Positions 44,441 to 57,094 are shown, numbered from the stretch's first letter. The stretch is 64,000 bases of DNA from Polynucleobacter hallstattensis (GCF_018881835.1 NZ_JACVPO010000002.1:124001-188000); one strand, 5' to 3'. Notes: generated by a model from the letters alone, not told the origin. A program made the numbers and translations.

Positions 44441-44470
44441 AAAAAAGGCGATCAACTGATCGCCTTTTTT
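44441..44470. terminator. Symmetrical bidirectional terminator
   Basis: A perfect 14-bp stem, with GGCGATCA and TGATCGCC at its core, flanked by A6 on one side and T6 on the other, with a 2-nt loop. It can terminate both the spermidine-synthase-like gene (plus) and acnB (minus). Confidence 0.92.
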
Positions 44471-44499
44471 GTTGCCCACAGATTTAGGGCTGATTTGAC

Positions 44500-47085
44500 T
44501 TAAATTGTTACTGTGTCAGCAACGTCGCTAAATGATTTGATCTTGTCAAAGTTCATGTACTTATAGACTTCGCCAGCCTTAGCATTCAATGACTCCACTT
44601 GCTCAAAATATTCTTGCGGAGTTGGCAGGCGACCTAAGAGTGCAGCAACGGCTGAAAGCTCGGCAGAGGCTAAGTAGACACGTGTATCAATACCTAAGCG
44701 ATTCGGGAAATTACGTGTCGAGGTAGAAACTGCAGTTGAGCCTTTGCAGATCTGCGCCTGATTACCCATGCAGAGTGAACAGCCCGGCGTTTCCATGCGA
44801 GCACCAGTAGCGCCCAGAATACCGTAATAGCCTTCCTCAGTCAGAATCATTTGATCCATCTTAGTTGGTGGTGCAATCCAAAGACGTGTAGGCATATCTC
44901 TTTTGCCTTGAAGAACTTGACCTGCTGCGCGAAAGTGACCAATGTTAGTCATGCATGAACCGATAAATACCTCATCGATTTTCTCGCCCGACACTTCGGA
45001 TAAGAACTTCACGTCATCCGGGTCGTTAGGGCAAGCCAAGATCGGCTCTTTAATATCGCTCATATCGATTTCGATAATCTCAGCATAGTCTGCATTAGCA
45101 TCGGCCTTAAGGAGTTCAGGCTTAGCGATCCAAGCTTCCATTGCTTTAATGCGACGACCTAAAGTACGCTTATCTTCGTAGCCATTGGCGATCATCCACT
45201 TCATTAAAGTAATGTTGGAGCGCATGTATTCAATGATTGGCTCTTTGCTTAATTGAACTGCGCAACCGCCAGCAGAACGCTCGGCCGAGGCATCTGATAA
45301 TTCAAATGCTTGCTCAACCTTGAGGTCAGGTAAACCTTCAATTTCTAAAATACGGCCAGAGAAAATATTTTTCTTACCTTGCTTCTCAACCGTTAATAAA
45401 CCTTTTTTGATCGCATATAAAGGAATTGCGTTGACCATATCGCGCAAAGTAATGCCGGGTTGCATCTTACCTTTGAAGCGTATTAATACAGACTCAGGCA
45501 TATCCAATGGCATTACGCCAGTAGCGGCAGCAAAAGCAACTAAGCCAGAGCCAGCAGGAAAGGAGATCCCGATAGGAAAGCGAGTATGGCTATCGCCGCC
45601 AGTTCCACAGGTATCTGGCATGAGTAGACGATTTAGCCAGCTATGAATCACACCATCACCAGGGCGTAATGAAACGCCACCACGATTGGTCATAAACGCT
45701 GGCAATTCATGGTGAGTACGAATATCTACTGGTTTTGGATAGGCAGAGGTGTGGCAGAACGATTGCATGACTAAATCAGCAGAGAAGCCCAAGCAAGCAA
45801 GGTCTTTTAATTCATCGCGGGTCATTGGACCAGTGGTGTCTTGCGAACCTACGGTAGTCATGTGGGGCTCACAATAAGTACCTGGACGTACTCCTTGACC
45901 TTCTGGCAAGCCACAAGCGCGACCGACCATCTTCTGCGCCAAGGTGAAACCCTTCTTGTTATCGGGCGGGCTAACGGGAACACGGAATTCTGTAGAGGCT
46001 GGTAAGCCAAGTGCTGCGCGTGCTTTGGCGGTAAGACCACGGCCGACGATCAAAGGAATGCGGCCACCAGCACGAACTTCATCCAAGATGACTGGTGACT
46101 TCAATGAGAAAGAAGCAATTTCTTTTCCATTTTTAAAGGCCTTGCCCTCGTATGGACGTAATTCAATTTCGTCGCCCATATCCATATTGGAAACATTAAT
46201 CTCAATTGGCAATGCACCAGCATCTTCCATCGTATTAAAGAAGATCGGGGCAATCTTGGCACCTAAGCAAACACCACCAAAACGCTTGTTTGGTACGAAG
46301 GGGATATCTTGACCAGTCCACCACAACACAGAATTCGTTGCGGATTTACGTGAGGATCCTGTACCAACTACATCTCCAACGTAGGCAATTTGATTGCCCT
46401 TTTTTTGGAGAGCTTCAATTTGTTTCATTGGGCCACGCACACCAACCTCGTCTGGATCAATACCTGGACGTGGGTTCTTCAACATGATGGTTGCATGCAA
46501 TGGAATATCTGGGCGGCTCCATGCGTCAGGCGCAGGGGACAGGTCATCGGTATTGGTTTCGCCGGTAACTTTAAATACAGTGAGCTTCATGCTTTCTGGA
46601 ACAGCAGGGCGGCTTGTAAACCATTCAGCATCAGCCCAGCTTTGCATGACTGCCTTAGCTTGTGCATTGCCTTTTTCTGCTAATTCCTGAACATCATGGA
46701 AGTAGTCAAACATCAATAAGGTCTTTTTCAATGCCTCTGCTGCGGTTGCTGCACACTCAGCATCTGACAACAATTCAACCAGAGGTTTAATGTTGTAACC
46801 ACCCAGCATGGTACCCAAGAGTTCAGTTGCCTTAATTCGAGAAATCAAGGGAGACTTCTCCGTCCCCTTGGCAATCAGATCCAAAAACTCTGCCTTCACT
46901 TTGGCTGCTTCATCCACTCCAGCAGGTACGCGATGAGTAATCAGCTCAACCAATTCCGCTTCTTTTCCCTTTGGAGGATTTTTGAGCAAACCCACTAACT
47001 CTGCAGTTTGATCTTTAGTCAGGGGGAGGGCTGGAATTCCAAGAGCTGCGCGTTCGGCAACTTGAGCGTTGTAGGCTTCTAGCAT
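44500..47085 (-). CDS. acnB: Aconitate hydratase B
   Basis: An 861-residue TCA-cycle aconitase of the AcnB type. The N-terminal HEAT-like domain comes first, then the swivel domain ([19 protein letters not shown]), then the Fe-S domains. Cluster cysteines are in [10 protein letters not shown] and CSLCMGNQA. It may also isomerise 2-methylaconitate-type substrates, but no methylcitrate genes are present here. AGGAAA precedes the ATG. The upstream region holds a 14-bp palindrome and a repeated TAAGACTTA, suggesting dedicated control. Confidence 0.97.
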   Translation of the reverse strand: MLEAYNAQVAERAALGIPALPLTKDQTAELVGLLKNPPKGKEAELVELITHRVPAGVDEAAKVKAEFLDLIAKGTEKSPLISRIKATELLGTMLGGYNIKPLVELLSDAECAATAAEALKKTLLMFDYFHDVQELAEKGNAQAKAVMQSWADAEWFTSRPAVPESMKLTVFKVTGETNTDDLSPAPDAWSRPDIPLHATIMLKNPRPGIDPDEVGVRGPMKQIEALQKKGNQIAYVGDVVGTGSSRKSATNSVLWWTGQDIPFVPNKRFGGVCLGAKIAPIFFNTMEDAGALPIEINVSNMDMGDEIELRPYEGKAFKNGKEIASFSLKSPVILDEVRAGGRIPLIVGRGLTAKARAALGLPASTEFRVPVSPPDNKKGFTLAQKMVGRACGLPEGQGVRPGTYCEPHMTTVGSQDTTGPMTRDELKDLACLGFSADLVMQSFCHTSAYPKPVDIRTHHELPAFMTNRGGVSLRPGDGVIHSWLNRLLMPDTCGTGGDSHTRFPIGISFPAGSGLVAFAAATGVMPLDMPESVLIRFKGKMQPGITLRDMVNAIPLYAIKKGLLTVEKQGKKNIFSGRILEIEGLPDLKVEQAFELSDASAERSAGGCAVQLSKEPIIEYMRSNITLMKWMIANGYEDKRTLGRRIKAMEAWIAKPELLKADANADYAEIIEIDMSDIKEPILACPNDPDDVKFLSEVSGEKIDEVFIGSCMTNIGHFRAAGQVLQGKRDMPTRLWIAPPTKMDQMILTEEGYYGILGATGARMETPGCSLCMGNQAQICKGSTAVSTSTRNFPNRLGIDTRVYLASAELSAVAALLGRLPTPQEYFEQVESLNAKAGEVYKYMNFDKIKSFSDVADTVTI

Positions 47086-47117
47086 CGTATTTCCTATTGG
47101 GTAAGAGTTATCAACAG

Positions 47118-47126
47118 TAAGACTTA
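47118..47126. repeat. TAAGACTTA, first copy of direct repeat in acnB leader
   Basis: TAAGACTTA is itself an odd palindrome (TAAG-A-CTTA). The second copy is at 47179-47187, 61 bp away (close to six helical turns) and overlapping the 14-bp palindrome. This copy lies in the probable acnB 5' untranslated region. Confidence 0.5.
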
Positions 47127-47170
47127 GCAGGGCGTGTCCCTTAATTAGTCTATTGTAATTCGGAATTCAT

Positions 47171-47184
47171 GTCTTATATAAGAC
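47171..47184. promoter_or_regulatory. 14-bp palindromic operator candidate upstream of acnB
   Basis: GTCTTATATAAGAC is a perfect palindrome 86 bp upstream of the acnB start. Relative to a TACAAT on the minus strand (47151-47156, candidate acnB -10), it covers the -35 position, which would suit repression. The half-site recurs as TAAGACTTA at 47118-47126. Confidence 0.55.
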
Positions 47185-47200
47185 TTAATTATCAAAATAT

Positions 47201-47222
47201 CCTAAATTGCTTAAAATTTAGG
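47201..47222. repeat. 8-bp AT-rich hairpin
   Basis: CCTAAATT-GCTTAA-AATTTAGG forms a perfect 8-bp stem with a 6-nt loop. No T-tract follows on the plus strand. Its role is unknown; it may be a further operator. Confidence 0.4.
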
Positions 47223-47438
47223 CAAATTATCATTCAAGCGACTTTTTTGCGCTCAATTTTGGTAGTCGTCAGATGGAGAGGGGGAAATTTACTGCGCTTA
47301 GACATAACTAAAACTTCTTCAGTTGATTCCAAATTGCACAAATATAAGCCTAAAAGCTTGCACTTGTCTAAATAAATGACATCAAACCATTTGATCATTG
47401 AGTTGCCGAAGAATTTTTAATGACTCAGTCGCTATCGT

Positions 47439-47444
47439 TATAAT
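47439..47444 (+). promoter_or_regulatory. Candidate pyrG -10 element
   Basis: A perfect TATAAT lies 25 bp upstream of the pyrG ATG. The -35 is weak (TTAATG at a 15-bp spacer). The transcript would start near 47451. Confidence 0.4.
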
Positions 47445-47466
47445 TACTTTTTCCAACAGAGCTTAA

Positions 47467-49131
<1,665 letters not shown>

Positions 49132-49140
49132 GAGAAATAC

Positions 49141-50004
49141 ATGAGCGCATTTAAGTTATGTGGTTTTGATGTTGGCATAGACCAGCGCTTCTTTTTGATT
49201 GCGGGTCCTTGCGTCATTGAGTCTGAGCAATCAGCCTTAGATATCGCAGGTGAGCTCAAAGAGATTACTGCTGCTCTCAGCATTCCATTTATCTACAAGT
49301 CTTCCTTTGATAAAGCCAATCGCTCTTCTGGGACTTCTTTTCGTGGCTTGGGTATGGAAAAGGGTCTGGAGATTCTGGCTCGCGTGAAGCGCGAGATTGG
49401 TGTGCCGGTATTGACGGACATTCATGACATCAGCGAAATAGCGCCGGTATCAAATGTAGTGGATGTGCTTCAAACGCCAGCTTTCTTGTGCAGACAAACG
49501 GATTTCATTCGAGCTTGCGCTCAAAGTGGCAAGCCAGTGAACTTCAAGAAGGGTCAATTTTTATCCCCTCATGAAATGCTTAACGTGATTGATAAAGCAC
49601 GTGCTGCCGCTAAAGAGGTCAATCTTCCAGATCAATTTATGGTTTGCGAGCGTGGCGCTTCATTTGGCTACAACAACTTAGTTTCTGATATGCGTAGTTT
49701 GGCTATTTTGCGTGAAGCAAAAGCACCTGTTGTATTTGATGCGACCCACTCGGTGCAACTTCCTGGTGGTCAAGGCAATGCGAGTGGTGGCCAGCGTGAA
49801 TTTGTTCCCGTGCTAGCTCGTGCTGCTGTTGCAGTCGGTATCAGCGGCTTATTTATGGAGACACACCCAGATCCAGCTAAGGCACTATCTGATGGACCAA
49901 ATGCTGTGCCTTTAAACCGCATGAAAGAATTACTTGAGTCTTTAGTTGCAATTGACTCTGTTGTGAAAAAGCCCGGTTCATTTTTAGAAGACAGCTTTAA
50001 GTAG
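49141..50004 (+). CDS. kdsA: 3-deoxy-8-phosphooctulonate synthase KdsA
   Basis: A 287-residue TIM-barrel enzyme condensing arabinose 5-phosphate and PEP to KDO 8-phosphate for lipopolysaccharide. [36 protein letters not shown] and [18 protein letters not shown] are diagnostic. The last motif carries Asn in the position that distinguishes metal-independent KdsA from metal-dependent forms, where Cys sits earlier in the barrel (here LIAGPCV is the common Cys, so the metal class is uncertain). It is cotranscribed with pyrG and eno. Confidence 0.95.
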   Translation: MSAFKLCGFDVGIDQRFFLIAGPCVIESEQSALDIAGELKEITAALSIPFIYKSSFDKANRSSGTSFRGLGMEKGLEILARVKREIGVPVLTDIHDISEIAPVSNVVDVLQTPAFLCRQTDFIRACAQSGKPVNFKKGQFLSPHEMLNVIDKARAAAKEVNLPDQFMVCERGASFGYNNLVSDMRSLAILREAKAPVVFDATHSVQLPGGQGNASGGQREFVPVLARAAVAVGISGLFMETHPDPAKALSDGPNAVPLNRMKELLESLVAIDSVVKKPGSFLEDSFK

Positions 50005-50022
50005 GTCCCCATATTCATTTAA

Positions 50023-51324
<1,302 letters not shown>

Positions 51325-51342
51325 TCACAAACTAGCTAGCTC

Positions 51343-51669
51343 ATGCGCCTTGTCATCTACTCGATGCTGCTATTGCTGATCGCAATACAATACCCACTTT
51401 GGTTGGGTAAGGGTGGATGGCTAAAGGTTTACGAGATGGAAAAGCAGCTTGAGTTGCAGCAAGCTAAAAACAGTCTGCTCAGCTTGCGTAATGCTAAGCT
51501 CACTGGCGACGTTAAGGATTTAAAAGAGGGTAGCCGCGCGATTGAAGAGCGGGCTCGTGTTGAGCACGGCATGCTGAAAGAGGGAGAGTTCTTTGTTCAA
51601 ATCCTGCCTTCTGAAAAATCTACATCCAATGCTGCTGATGGCCTAAAGCCAACAACAACGAAGCAGTAA
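51343..51669 (+). CDS. ftsB: Cell division protein FtsB
   Basis: A 108-residue bitopic divisome protein that forms the FtsQLB complex. The N-terminal membrane segment (about 3-20) is followed by a predicted coiled coil (about 28-62) and the FtsB motif LKEGSRAIEERARVEHGMLKEGEFF. WLGKGGW after the membrane anchor matches the family. Eno-ftsB neighbourhood supports the call. Confidence 0.94.
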   Translation: MRLVIYSMLLLLIAIQYPLWLGKGGWLKVYEMEKQLELQQAKNSLLSLRNAKLTGDVKDLKEGSRAIEERARVEHGMLKEGEFFVQILPSEKSTSNAADGLKPTTTKQ

Positions 51670-51686
51670 CTGAGCTATAAAATCGT

Positions 51687-52652
51687 TTAATGCCCGCTTG
51701 ATGGTGGTCTTGTAGCATCTGCCAATAAATCTGTTTTAAAGACCTGCCTACAATCAACCGCATCAAAGCGATAGGCTTTGGCGCAAAAATCGCATTCGGT
51801 TTCTACGGCGCCTTGCTCTGCAAGAATGCTTTCAACCTCCTCTTCGCCTAGCATTCTCAGAATATCAGCGACCTTGGTGCGTGAACAGCGGCAGCTAAAC
51901 CGAATAGGGCGAGGCGGGAAACTTCGGACACCGCTTTCTGTTGACTCTTCTAAGAATAGACGGCGAAGAATGGTGTCCGGCGAAAGCGTGAGCAATTCTT
52001 CATTGGTAATCGTTTCACCCAGGGTCTGAATTCTGGTCCAACCTTCAGCTGCAAGTTGAGGATCAAGATGGGCATGGCCCCCCGAATCGGGTAATCGCTG
52101 CAATAGTAATCCGCCAACATGGGTGTCATTGGATGCTAGCCAGATTCGGGTATCCAATTGTTCTGAGTTTTGCATGTACAGAGCAATAGCCTCGGCAGCG
52201 CTGGTAACAGGCTTAATGACAGTGCCGCGATGTTCTTGAAGGGCTACGATACCTTGGTAGGGCGGTTGACCAGGTTGACGGTCTGATGGATCTAGAGTGA
52301 TTACTAGGCGCCCAGTATTGTTCGCATCCAGTAATTCACCTAGGGTGGCATTGGGATCAATGCTAGCAGGGTCTACAGATAGCTTTACAGTAGCTCGCAT
52401 CGTTAGGTCGGACTTGCATTCCACCACGAGAAGCTGAATAGGTCCTTTGCTTTGAGCTTGAATAATCAAGGTCCCATCAAATTTGAGGCTGGCACTCAAC
52501 AGGGTCGCTGCACCCACAAAATCACCTAAGATTCGCCTGACTACGGGAGGATCATTACGACGCTCTAATACGGCCTGCCAGGCGGTACTAATAGAAACAA
52601 TTTCACCGCGGACCGGGGCGCCATCACACATAAATACAAGTAATTCGTTCAT
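51687..52652 (-). CDS. hslO: Redox-regulated chaperone Hsp33
   Basis: A 321-residue holdase activated by oxidation. The C-terminal zinc switch has Cys254-x-Cys256 (SCRCSRTK) and Cys287-x-x-Cys290 (CDFC). The N-terminal core includes GDFVGAATLLSASLKFDGTLIIQAQSKGP. It is about 30 residues longer than E. coli Hsp33, with an extended C-terminus. It is convergent with ftsB and divergent from gltX. Confidence 0.95.
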   Translation of the reverse strand: MNELLVFMCDGAPVRGEIVSISTAWQAVLERRNDPPVVRRILGDFVGAATLLSASLKFDGTLIIQAQSKGPIQLLVVECKSDLTMRATVKLSVDPASIDPNATLGELLDANNTGRLVITLDPSDRQPGQPPYQGIVALQEHRGTVIKPVTSAAEAIALYMQNSEQLDTRIWLASNDTHVGGLLLQRLPDSGGHAHLDPQLAAEGWTRIQTLGETITNEELLTLSPDTILRRLFLEESTESGVRSFPPRPIRFSCRCSRTKVADILRMLGEEEVESILAEQGAVETECDFCAKAYRFDAVDCRQVFKTDLLADATRPPSSGH

Positions 52653-52729
52653 AAGTGAAAGTATCCACTTTTTTGGTGATCAGAGTGCCAAATGATCAAA
52701 TCTAAAGCCGACCTGAGATAATGCTGTTT

Positions 52730-54124
52730 ATGCATATAAGAACACGTTTCGCCCCCAGTCCAACGGGCTTTATTCACTTGGGCAACCTTCGCAGCGCTTT
52801 ATATCCGTGGGCCTTTGCTCGCCATAACCAAGGCGACTTTATTTTGCGCATAGAGGATACCGATGTAGAGCGCTCCACACAAGAAGCTGTCGACGTCATT
52901 ATTGAAGGTATGGCATGGCTTGGCCTGGATTTAGATGAAGGTCCAATTTATCAAATGCAACGTATTGATCGTTATCGTGCGGTTATTAAGCAGATGCTCG
53001 ATGCTGGCCTAGCTTACCCTTGCTACATGAGCGAAGAAGAGCTCAATAAGCTTCGCGACCAACAAATGGCCAATAAAGAAAAGCCGCGCTATAACGGCCA
53101 ATGGCGACCTGAGCCGGGCAAAACTCTGCCAGCAATACCGGATGGTGTTCTACCAGTGATTCGGTTTAAAAATCCTATTGGCGGATCCGTGATTTGGGAA
53201 GATGCGGTTAAGGGCAAGATCGAAATTAGCAATGATGAGTTGGATGATTTAGTCATTGCCCGTCCTGATGGCACACCAACCTATAACTTCTGTGTTGTAG
53301 TTGATGACCTCGACATGAACATCACCCATGTAATTCGTGGCGATGACCATGTCAACAACACGCCACGCCAAATTAACATCATGAAGGCGCTCGGCGGTAC
53401 TCCACCGGTATATGCGCATCTACCAACGGTCCTGAACGACTCTGGTGAAAAAATGAGTAAGCGTAATGGAGCTATGAGTGTGCGTGATTATCAAAAAGCA
53501 GGCTACTTACCTGAAGCTATTCTGAATTACCTAGCTAGATTAGGTTGGTCACATGGCGATGCAGAGATTTTTACTAAAGAGCAATTCGTCAATTGGTTTG
53601 ACTTAGGCAGTCTTGGTCGATCACCGGCACAACATAATCCAGAAAAACTACTCTGGCTAAATCATCAATATATTCAGAACGCAGATCCTGCAGATTTGGC
53701 AGAGGCGACTAAACCATTCGCACATGAACTTGGCATCGATACAGAAAATGGTCCGGACTTTGTGCAAGTAGTTGCTCTACTAAAAGATCGTGCTAATACG
53801 CTGATTGAAATTGCGGAAGGTGCCAAGCTGTTCTATTTGCCGGCACCCGCTCATAACAGTGAGCAAATTGCAGAAAATATTCCCACTGAAATCATTCCTG
53901 CTATGAAGGATTTGATTAAAGCCATTCAATCTGCTGAGCATACAAAAGCAGCTTACGGGGCAGCCTTTAAAGAAGTATTAGCCAAGCATCAGATCAAAAT
54001 GCCAGCATTAGCAATGCCAGTGCGTTACGCTTTGTTTGCAACTACACAGACGCCGGCCATTGACTCCGTCTTGCTAGTAATCGGTAAGAATGAGGCGGTA
54101 GCAAGGCTTTCTAAGGTGGTCTAA
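52730..54124 (+). CDS. gltX: Glutamyl-tRNA synthetase
   Basis: A class I synthetase of 464 residues charging tRNA-Glu. The HIGH motif appears as FIHLGNL after [10 protein letters not shown], and KMSKR as EKMSKRNG. The C-terminal anticodon-binding domain is complete. I prefer ATG 52730 ([13 protein letters not shown]); ATG 52721 would add three residues. A GATAAT seven bases before 52730 and the absence of a ribosome binding site suggest a leaderless transcript. It is followed by a tRNA cluster that includes tRNA-Glu. Confidence 0.96.
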   Translation: MHIRTRFAPSPTGFIHLGNLRSALYPWAFARHNQGDFILRIEDTDVERSTQEAVDVIIEGMAWLGLDLDEGPIYQMQRIDRYRAVIKQMLDAGLAYPCYMSEEELNKLRDQQMANKEKPRYNGQWRPEPGKTLPAIPDGVLPVIRFKNPIGGSVIWEDAVKGKIEISNDELDDLVIARPDGTPTYNFCVVVDDLDMNITHVIRGDDHVNNTPRQINIMKALGGTPPVYAHLPTVLNDSGEKMSKRNGAMSVRDYQKAGYLPEAILNYLARLGWSHGDAEIFTKEQFVNWFDLGSLGRSPAQHNPEKLLWLNHQYIQNADPADLAEATKPFAHELGIDTENGPDFVQVVALLKDRANTLIEIAEGAKLFYLPAPAHNSEQIAENIPTEIIPAMKDLIKAIQSAEHTKAAYGAAFKEVLAKHQIKMPALAMPVRYALFATTQTPAIDSVLLVIGKNEAVARLSKVV

Positions 54125-54132
54125 ACCAGAAC

Positions 54133-54162
54133 TTGCCTCCTCCTACAAAAATAGGATAAAAT
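54133..54162 (+). promoter_or_regulatory. Sigma-70 promoter for the tRNA-Ala/Glu/Asp cluster
   Basis: TTGCCT (54133-54138) and TAAAAT (54157-54162) are separated by 18 bp, 44 bp upstream of tRNA-Ala. Four of six and five of six bases match the consensus. Confidence 0.55.
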
Positions 54163-54205
54163 CTTGGATTGTTTTGAGTGTCTTGTAGGGTTTGAACGAG
54201 ATTAC

Positions 54206-54281
<76 letters not shown>

Positions 54282-54321
54282 AGCATTTAGAATGGCAGCA
54301 TTAGTTTTAGTAGTAGTCCAG

Positions 54322-54397
54322 GTCCCCATCGTCTAGAGGCCTAGGACATCACCCTTTCACGGTGAGTACGGGGGTTCGAATCCCCCTGGGGACGCCA
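54322..54397 (+). tRNA. tRNA-Glu (anticodon UUC)
   Basis: A 76-nt tRNA with CCA encoded. The acceptor stem GTCCCCA pairs with TGGGGAC, the anticodon loop is CTTTCAC with TTC, and the T arm has GGTTCGAATCC. It is the substrate of the GltX encoded just upstream. Confidence 0.97.
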
Positions 54398-54453
54398 AAA
54401 TTTTGGCTAGTTGTGAGTAGTAAGAAGTGACACAAGTAGCATTCGTTGTAATT

Positions 54454-54530
54454 GGAGCGGTAGTTCAGTTGGTTAGAATATCGGCCTGTCACGCCGAGGG
54501 TCGCGGGTTCGAGTCCCGTCCGCTCCGCCA
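54454..54530 (+). tRNA. tRNA-Asp (anticodon GUC)
   Basis: A 77-nt tRNA with CCA encoded. The acceptor stem GGAGCGG pairs with CCGCTCC, the anticodon loop is CTGTCAC with GTC, and the discriminator is G, as expected for Asp. It is last in the cluster, followed by a terminator. Confidence 0.97.
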
Positions 54531-54541
54531 AGTTAGTTTAG

Positions 54542-54568
54542 AAAGCCCCTGCATAAGGGGCTTTTTTT
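54542..54568 (+). terminator. Rho-independent terminator after the tRNA cluster
   Basis: AAAGCCCC and GGGGCTTT form an 8-bp stem with a 7-nt loop, followed by T4 beyond the stem. It lies between tRNA-Asp and the convergent M48 protease gene. Confidence 0.9.
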
Positions 54569-54586
54569 ATTTCTACCTCATCTTTT

Positions 54587-55411
54587 TTAAAGCTTTTTCA
54601 TGGGCGGTGGTTTTGGTGCCGCTTTATACAAGGGCTCTACTGCCGGCATGAGCGCAGTGAGTTGTTCTATTCGGGTTTCGCCAGAAGGGTGGGTGGACAA
54701 GAACTCTGGAGAACTTTTGCCTTTGGTTGCCTTCAACATTTTTTGCCAAACACTAATTGCGCCCATGGGGTTATATCCCGCTCTTGCCGCAAGCTCCAAT
54801 CCAATTGCATCCGCTTCCGATTCATTCTCTCTAGAGTTTGGCAAAACAATTGCGTATTGGGCAACTTGGTTTGCTGCGCTCACTGCGGAACCATAAGGAC
54901 CAGCTACTGCCATAGCAATATTTACCAATACATTTTGTGCGGTCGCTTGGGATACGCGCTCCCGACCATGCTCCCTTAAGGCATGAGCGATTTCATGACC
55001 CATGATGGCAGCAATTTCATCATCATTTAAATTCAGCTGCTCAATAATTCCGGTGTAGAAAGTGATCTTGCCGCCGGGGGCACAAGTAGCATTCAGAACG
55101 GGTGCATCAATAAGTGTAAGCCGCCAATCCCATTGCTTGGTGTCATCTCGGAATGCTTCGGTCTGCGGGATTAATCTATTGGCTATGAACTTTAATCGAT
55201 CATACGTAGGTCCAGTGGTGACCAGGATATTTTTCTCTTTTGCCTTTTGATTCTGCTCGTTATAACTTACCGCAGAGATACGATTAACCTCTTCTGACGA
55301 AGCCATCATGAATTGTGATCGGTTAACGCCAACCGCTCCTGAGCGGGTTGTGTTGGCGCACGCCGATAGTAAAAAGACAAATGCAAGAATTAAACAGATA
55401 CGAATGCTCAA
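54587..55411 (-). CDS. M48-family metalloprotease lipoprotein (LoiP/YcaL-like)
   Basis: A 274-residue lipoprotein with lipobox LLSAC (Cys18) and a zinc-protease domain. GHEIAHALREH gives HExxH, and the third ligand Glu lies in NESEADAIGLELAARAGYNP. The fold and length fit the outer-membrane-attached LoiP/YcaL group of quality-control proteases rather than BepA, because the C-terminal TPR domain is missing. The C-terminus is proline- and lysine-rich. It is followed upstream by a small periplasmic protein gene on the same strand (35-bp gap). Confidence 0.9.
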   Translation of the reverse strand: MSIRICLILAFVFLLSACANTTRSGAVGVNRSQFMMASSEEVNRISAVSYNEQNQKAKEKNILVTTGPTYDRLKFIANRLIPQTEAFRDDTKQWDWRLTLIDAPVLNATCAPGGKITFYTGIIEQLNLNDDEIAAIMGHEIAHALREHGRERVSQATAQNVLVNIAMAVAGPYGSAVSAANQVAQYAIVLPNSRENESEADAIGLELAARAGYNPMGAISVWQKMLKATKGKSSPEFLSTHPSGETRIEQLTALMPAVEPLYKAAPKPPPMKKL

Positions 55412-55446
55412 ATGAAATCCTTGCTGTTAATGCAGACTTTTTTAAA

Positions 55447-56043
55447 TTACTTCTTCTTTGGAGGCGTAATCGAAGCGGCCATTGCGTCAAAGTAAATCAC
55501 TCGAACCTGCTCACCAACATTAACATCTGCTAGCAATTGCGGGTTTTTTACGGTAACAACAGTAACTTTGCCACTTGGACCTTTAACTGAGACCAATTTT
55601 TTGGGACGATCAACAGCGATGATGTCCGCAATAATGGTCGTAGTGTTTGTGATGGTGCGAGTTGGTTTTTCACCAGGCTTAGAAGTTACCTCAGAAGCAG
55701 TTTCCACCTTACTACGAATACCATCGCTTTTGGTCTTAATCAACTCAATTGCAACGGCAAGTTCATAGGTCACATTGAGTCGGTCACCTACTTTTATCTG
55801 ATCAAAACTCTTAATTTCAGGGCCAGCAATAAACTTGGATTCACCATCATTATTTTTGAAGAAAATCGTGCGTGTTTTCTTATCAATCTTCGTTACAGTA
55901 CCTTCGTACAGTTGAAAAATATTGTCAGTAACTGCTGCGTCCACCACTACAGCATTCGCAGCTGGCGCCTGTGCCATTACCAATGCTGGGGAAGTCAATA
56001 ATGTGGCGGCTACTAGGGTAATTTGGGCGATTTTAATTTTCAT
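55447..56043 (-). CDS. Periplasmic protein with a duplicated beta-rich domain
   Basis: A 198-residue protein I do not recognise by name. A signal peptide (about 1-24, ending LVMAQ) is followed by two related halves. The first (about 47-104) reads GTVTKIDKKTRTIFFK...IKVGDRLNVTYELAVAIEL, the second (about 138-192) reads ADIIAVDRPKKLVSVK...VNVGEQVRVIYFDAMAASI. Each has the pattern I-x-x-(V/I)D-(K/R)..K-x-(L/R)-(V/I)..then a VGD/VGE turn and a final strand. This suggests two OB-like or SH3-like beta barrels. A linker rich in Thr joins them. The sequence offers no catalytic motif. It precedes the M48 protease gene in the same direction. Confidence 0.75.
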   Translation of the reverse strand: MKIKIAQITLVAATLLTSPALVMAQAPAANAVVVDAAVTDNIFQLYEGTVTKIDKKTRTIFFKNNDGESKFIAGPEIKSFDQIKVGDRLNVTYELAVAIELIKTKSDGIRSKVETASEVTSKPGEKPTRTITNTTTIIADIIAVDRPKKLVSVKGPSGKVTVVTVKNPQLLADVNVGEQVRVIYFDAMAASITPPKKK

Positions 56044-56143
56044 AACTTTCCTTATTATTAAGTATCTATAACGATATTAGCGTATTTTCAATTGCCAAAT
56101 TCTTTTGGCATGACCACAGATGAATTACCTGAGAGCGCTTAGC

Positions 56144-57049
56144 TTAAAGTCGCTCCCACCAGTTGCCAGAAAAGTGGCATTGCAACCAGTCGATGCACTG
56201 ACTCACCTTACCTGGCACCAAACGGGGTGAAGAAAATACCGCGTGAATTTCTTGGGAGGGCAAGCTCCAATCAGTCAGTATGGGCTGTAAGGTGCCCTTA
56301 TTGATAGAGTGATAAGCGACATACCAAGGGATGGTAGCTAAGCCCATGTTCCCGATGGTTGCAGCTAGCAAAGCAGATAGGTTATTGGAATACAGCGGGC
56401 CTTTAACGGGTATTGATATGGTTTCACCATCACCCCCACTAAAGTGCCAGCGGTGATTATCTTGAACTGAGCTATAGATTAAGGCCTGATGTGCCACCAA
56501 ATCCTCTGGATGATTTGGAGTGCCGTGCTGCCTTAAGTACTCTGGGCTGGCTACCAAAACCCAAGGATTTAAACCTAAATAACGTGAGCCCAAAGACGAG
56601 TCTGCGAGGCGACCCATGCGGATTGCAAGATCAACGCCACTTTCAACCAGATTGACATATTGATCCTCAAGACTGAGATGTACCTCTAGTTTTGGGTTTT
56701 GATTCATAAATTGCAGCACTAGCGGAGTCAAGATACGTCGTCCGAAGGCAACTGAAGAGCTAATGATCAATTTACCCTGCGTCTCGCCTTGCAATAGTGC
56801 AGCTAGATTGTCTGCCTCCTCAAGCTCTCTTGAAATGATCTTGCATTTTTCATAGTAGATCTCCCCAATCTCCGTTGGGGTGACCCCTCTTGTGCTGCGA
56901 TGCAATAAAAGGGAACCGAGACGTTTTTCTAAAAAAGCGATATGTTTGGTTGCAGTAGGCTGAGTAATGCCCAGACTGGCTGCAGCCTTGCTAAATGAGC
57001 CGGTTTCTACGACTCTAACAAAAAGGGCGATTCCCTGAATTCGATCCAT
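56144..57049 (-). CDS. LysR-family transcriptional regulator
   Basis: A 301-residue LysR regulator. The N-terminal winged helix (FVRVVETGSFSKAAASLGITQPTATKHIAFLEKRLG) is followed by a periplasmic-binding-type effector domain (about 90-300). It is divergent from gcl with 128 bp between, so it most likely controls the glyoxylate operon, perhaps in response to glyoxylate or a related acid; the effector is inference. An ATTCC-N5-GGAAT site lies in the gap. Confidence 0.93.
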   Translation of the reverse strand: MDRIQGIALFVRVVETGSFSKAAASLGITQPTATKHIAFLEKRLGSLLLHRSTRGVTPTEIGEIYYEKCKIISRELEEADNLAALLQGETQGKLIISSSVAFGRRILTPLVLQFMNQNPKLEVHLSLEDQYVNLVESGVDLAIRMGRLADSSLGSRYLGLNPWVLVASPEYLRQHGTPNHPEDLVAHQALIYSSVQDNHRWHFSGGDGETISIPVKGPLYSNNLSALLAATIGNMGLATIPWYVAYHSINKGTLQPILTDWSLPSQEIHAVFSSPRLVPGKVSQCIDWLQCHFSGNWWERL

Positions 57050-57079
57050 TTATGAATTCTAACTGGATTTGGTTTGGGT

Positions 57080-57094
57080 ATTCCATTTTGGAAT
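57080..57094. promoter_or_regulatory. LysR-type binding site upstream of gcl
   Basis: ATTCCATTTTGGAAT is a 6-bp inverted repeat with a 3-bp centre and contains T-N11-A, the LysR-box pattern. It lies just before a TATGAT (57101-57106) that could be the gcl -10, so activation at or near the -35 is plausible. Confidence 0.5.

Noticed and set aside
47169..47375. A 68-residue open frame in the acnB-pyrG gap
   Set aside because: It starts inside the 14-bp palindrome, has no ribosome binding site and no recognisable motif; its composition fits AT-rich non-coding DNA.
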